From Streptomyces sp. NRRL WC-3605 (lineage in GTDB: Bacteria; Actinomycetota; Actinomycetes; Streptomycetales; Streptomycetaceae): a stretch of 64,000 nt of DNA. The position numbers and the translations under genes are program-made. Under the pieces are notes generated by a model, which did not search any database, had not been told where the DNA came from, and saw nothing but the letters and a program-made list of their open reading frames with translations. The first letter of the stretch is position 1. Every line of letters begins with the position of its first letter. Shown in pieces: positions 61,835-64,000 of the stretch. The stretch covers positions 1 through 64,000 of the forward strand of contig NZ_LLZN01000053.1 of NCBI RefSeq assembly GCF_001509795.1, written 5' to 3'.

Positions 61835-62695
61835 ATGTCCCAGCAGGCTCATCGGTCCGCGGACACCACCGCGGGGACTCAGGAGCCCGAGACCCCGAAC
61901 CTCGACTTCGCGGGTACGACACCGTACGAGGACTACGTCAAGGCGGACGTCCTCACCCACCTGCAGCACACCCTCTCCGACGATCCCGGAGAGATGGTCT
62001 TCCTGGTCACGACCCAGGTCATGGAGCTGTGGTTCACCGTCATCGTCCACGAGTGGGAGACCGCGGCCCGCGCGCTGCGCGAGGACCGCCCCGGTGTGGC
62101 CGTCGACGCCCTCAAGCGGTCCGTGCGGGAGCTGGAGGCCCTGAACGCCTCCTGGACGCCGCTCGGACAGCTCACGCCGGCCCAGTTCAACTCCTACCGC
62201 AGCGCCCTCGGCGAGGGGTCCGGCTTCCAGTCCGCGATGTACCGCCGGCTGGAGTTCCTGCTCGGCGAGAAGTCGGCGTCCATGCTGGTCCCGCACCGCG
62301 GCGCGCCGCGCGTCCACGCGGAGCTGGAGAAGGCCCTGCACGAGCCGAGCCTGTACGACGAGGTGCTGCGCTTCCTCGCCCGGCGCGGCCACGCCGTCCC
62401 CGATGCGGTGCTCACGCGGGACGTCACCCGCCGCTACGAGCCCTCGGAGGACGTCGAGGCGGTCTGGACGGAGATCTACACCGGCGACCAGAACGCCGAG
62501 CTCACCCGTCTGGGCGAGGCGCTGACGGACGTCGCCGAACTGGTGTGGCGCTGGCGCAACGACCACCTGGTCGCGACCCGCCGCGCGATGGGCGCCAAGG
62601 CCGGCACCGGCGGCTCGGCCGGGGTGGCCTGGCTGGAGAAGCGCGCCCAGAAGAACGTCTTCCCGGAGCTGTGGACGGCGAGGTCCCATGTCTGA
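61835..62695 (+). CDS. kynA: Tryptophan 2,3-dioxygenase
   Basis: A 286-residue haem dioxygenase that opens the indole ring of tryptophan to N-formylkynurenine. Characteristic segments: LTHLQHTLSDDPGEMVFLVT, QVMELWFTVIVHEWETAARA, FNSYRSALGEGSGFQSAMYR, RRLEFLLGEKSASM, and LVWRWRNDHLVATRRAMGAK with the haem His, GTGGSAGVAWLEK. CAGGAGACA precedes ATG 61835. The stop overlaps the next start by 8 bp. Confidence 0.96.
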   Translation: MSQQAHRSADTTAGTQEPETPNLDFAGTTPYEDYVKADVLTHLQHTLSDDPGEMVFLVTTQVMELWFTVIVHEWETAARALREDRPGVAVDALKRSVRELEALNASWTPLGQLTPAQFNSYRSALGEGSGFQSAMYRRLEFLLGEKSASMLVPHRGAPRVHAELEKALHEPSLYDEVLRFLARRGHAVPDAVLTRDVTRRYEPSEDVEAVWTEIYTGDQNAELTRLGEALTDVAELVWRWRNDHLVATRRAMGAKAGTGGSAGVAWLEKRAQKNVFPELWTARSHV

Positions 62696-63884
62696 GCCGA
62701 CCGAGCTCGCCGCGCGGGCCGAGAAGCTGGACGCCGCGGACGACCTCGCGGGCGTCCGCGCGCGGTTCGTCCTGGACGACGTCGTCTACCTCGACGGCAA
62801 CTCCCTGGGCGCCCTGCCCGCGCACGTCCCCGGCCGGGTCGAGGACGTCGTGCGCCGGCAGTGGGGCGAGCTGCGCATCCGCTCCTGGGACGAGAGCGGC
62901 TGGTGGACCGCGCCCGAGCGGATCGGCGACCGGATCGCCCCGCTGGTCGGCGCGGCGGCCGGGCAGATCGTCGTCGGCGACTCCACCAGCGTCAACGTCT
63001 TCAAGGCACTGGTGGCCGCCGTGCGCATCGCCGGGGACGGCCGCGACGAGATCCTCGTCGACGCGACCACGTTCCCCACCGACGGGTACATCGCCGAGTC
63101 GGCGGCCCGGATGACCGGCCGTACGCTGCGGCCCGTGACGCCGGCCGAGGTGCCGGACGCGCTGGGCGACCGGACGGCCGCCGTGCTGCTCAACCACGTC
63201 GACTACCGCACCGGGCGGCTGCACGACCTGCCGTCGCTCACGGCCGCCGTGCGCGCGGCGGGCGCCGTGTCCGTGTGGGACCTGTGCCACAGCGCGGGCG
63301 CGCTGCCCGTCGGGCTGGACGAGCACGGCGTGGACCTGGCGGTCGGCTGCACCTACAAGTACCTGAACGGCGGCCCGGGTTCACCGGCGTACCTGTACGT
63401 GCGCCACGGCCTCCAGGACCGGTTCGACTCGCCGCTGCCGGGGTGGAACTCGCATGCCGAACCCTTCGGCATGCACCGGGACTTCGCCGCGGCCCCCGGC
63501 GCCCTGCGCGGCCGGGTCGGCACGCCCGACATCCTGTCCATGCTGGCCCTGGAGGCGGCCCTGGACGTGTGGGACGGGGTGCCGGTGGAGGCGGTGCGGG
63601 CCAAGTCGCTCGCGTTGACGGACTTCTTCCTGGAGTGCGTCGAGGCGTACGCGCCCGCCGGGCGGGTGGAGTCGGTCACGCCGGCCGCGCACGCCGAGCG
63701 CGGCAGCCAGGTCGCGCTGCGGTGTGCCGACGCCGGGGACGTGATGCGGGAGCTGATCGCGCGGGGCGTGGTCGGCGACTTCCGCCACCCCGACGTGCTG
63801 CGTTTCGGCTTCACGCCGCTGTACGTGTCCTTCGCGGACACCGAGCGGGCGGCCCGCGTCCTGGCGGACGTGCTGGGCGGCTAG
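62688..63884 (+). CDS. kynU: Kynureninase
   Basis: A 398-residue PLP enzyme that cuts kynurenine to anthranilate and alanine. Fold-type I motifs: FVLDDVVYLDGNSLGALPAH, VGDSTSVNVFKALVAAVRIA, DLCHSAGALPVGLDEHGVDL, Schiff-base Lys in VGCTYKYLNGGPGSPAYLYV, and MHRDFAAAPGALRGRVGTPD. Translationally coupled to the dioxygenase; formamidase is not adjacent. Together they send tryptophan to anthranilate or alanine. Confidence 0.96.
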   Translation: MSEPTELAARAEKLDAADDLAGVRARFVLDDVVYLDGNSLGALPAHVPGRVEDVVRRQWGELRIRSWDESGWWTAPERIGDRIAPLVGAAAGQIVVGDSTSVNVFKALVAAVRIAGDGRDEILVDATTFPTDGYIAESAARMTGRTLRPVTPAEVPDALGDRTAAVLLNHVDYRTGRLHDLPSLTAAVRAAGAVSVWDLCHSAGALPVGLDEHGVDLAVGCTYKYLNGGPGSPAYLYVRHGLQDRFDSPLPGWNSHAEPFGMHRDFAAAPGALRGRVGTPDILSMLALEAALDVWDGVPVEAVRAKSLALTDFFLECVEAYAPAGRVESVTPAAHAERGSQVALRCADAGDVMRELIARGVVGDFRHPDVLRFGFTPLYVSFADTERAARVLADVLGG

Positions 63885-63904
63885 ACCGGGCCGGTTTCAG
63901 GGAC

Positions 63905-63943
63905 GAACGCCCCCGCCGCGCCGCGTGCGCGGCGGGGGCGTTC
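63905..63943 (+). terminator. Terminator after kynureninase gene
   Basis: A perfect 17-bp stem GAACGCCCCCGCCGCGC with GCGCGGCGGGGGCGTTC, loop CGCGT. Confidence 0.82.
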
Positions 63944-64000
63944 CGGTGCCGGCCGCCCGTGGGACCTCACCGTGCGTGACACGCGTGTGTTCGCGCACGT

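Overview
This window is a high-GC actinobacterial chromosome segment, almost certainly Streptomyces. The evidence is near-total G/C at third codon positions, GTG and TTG starts, many genes without a Shine-Dalgarno sequence, a dnaK-grpE-dnaJ-hspR operon and clpB behind perfect HAIR operators (CTTGAGT-N7-ACTCAAG), and Streptomyces-type families (DUF4232 lipoproteins, TrmB/LuxR hybrids, StrR-like ParB regulators).

1-5.7 kb: a decayed integrative-element region. It holds small uncharacterised ORFs, a CCA-bearing 3' half of tRNA-Gly(CCC) at 3007-3055 that looks like an attachment scar, a weaker second scar near 1880, a tyrosine-recombinase C-terminal fragment, a DsbA-like lipoprotein and remains of a PIN-domain toxin.

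5.7-11.5 kb: a DUF4232 lipoprotein, then a minus-strand regulatory block: a ferredoxin-fold-sized small protein, an exported peptide ending DDLGWQ, a StrR-like ParB-fold regulator, and a MocR-type regulator without the PLP lysine. A TrmB/LuxR hybrid regulator diverges from this block.

11.5-22.6 kb: the most interesting part, which I read as an undescribed peptide-modification (RiPP-like) cluster on the minus strand. Two copies of a short acidic peptide end in TSYYKNIQ. Their last 26 codons plus 17 downstream bases are identical, and each copy has its own promoter-like sequence and a hairpin behind it. Copy A precedes a TPR protein and a terminator. Copy B precedes two JmjC/cupin oxygenases, an MFS exporter, an M13 metallopeptidase, an S9 peptidase, an M20 amidohydrolase and a LOG-family protein in a tight operon. 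The peptide start codon cannot be settled: copy A has lost the RBS and ATG seen in copy B, and copy B's ATG is one base out of frame.

22.8-35.4 kb: mostly conserved genes: metG, a polysaccharide deacetylase, an alpha/beta hydrolase, a DUF72 protein, an FG-GAP lipoprotein, a DUF5701-type protein, a small two-gene membrane unit, a large membrane Fe-S oxidoreductase and a MraY/WecA-type glycosyltransferase.

35.4-50 kb: the HspR heat-shock operon, a secreted PA14/fibronectin-III protein, an orphan xylose-type binding lipoprotein, and an accessory locus of two convergent TrmB/LuxR paralogues, an exported peptide with two DSSWP repeats, and a coupled Rieske-like protein lacking its iron-sulfur ligands. 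clpB follows.

50-64 kb: core metabolism and small membrane proteins: an aminotransferase, a membrane-anchored spermidine-synthase-like protein, an aldose epimerase, pyrE, fructose-bisphosphate aldolase, an MFS exporter, and the kynurenine-pathway pair tryptophan 2,3-dioxygenase and kynureninase.
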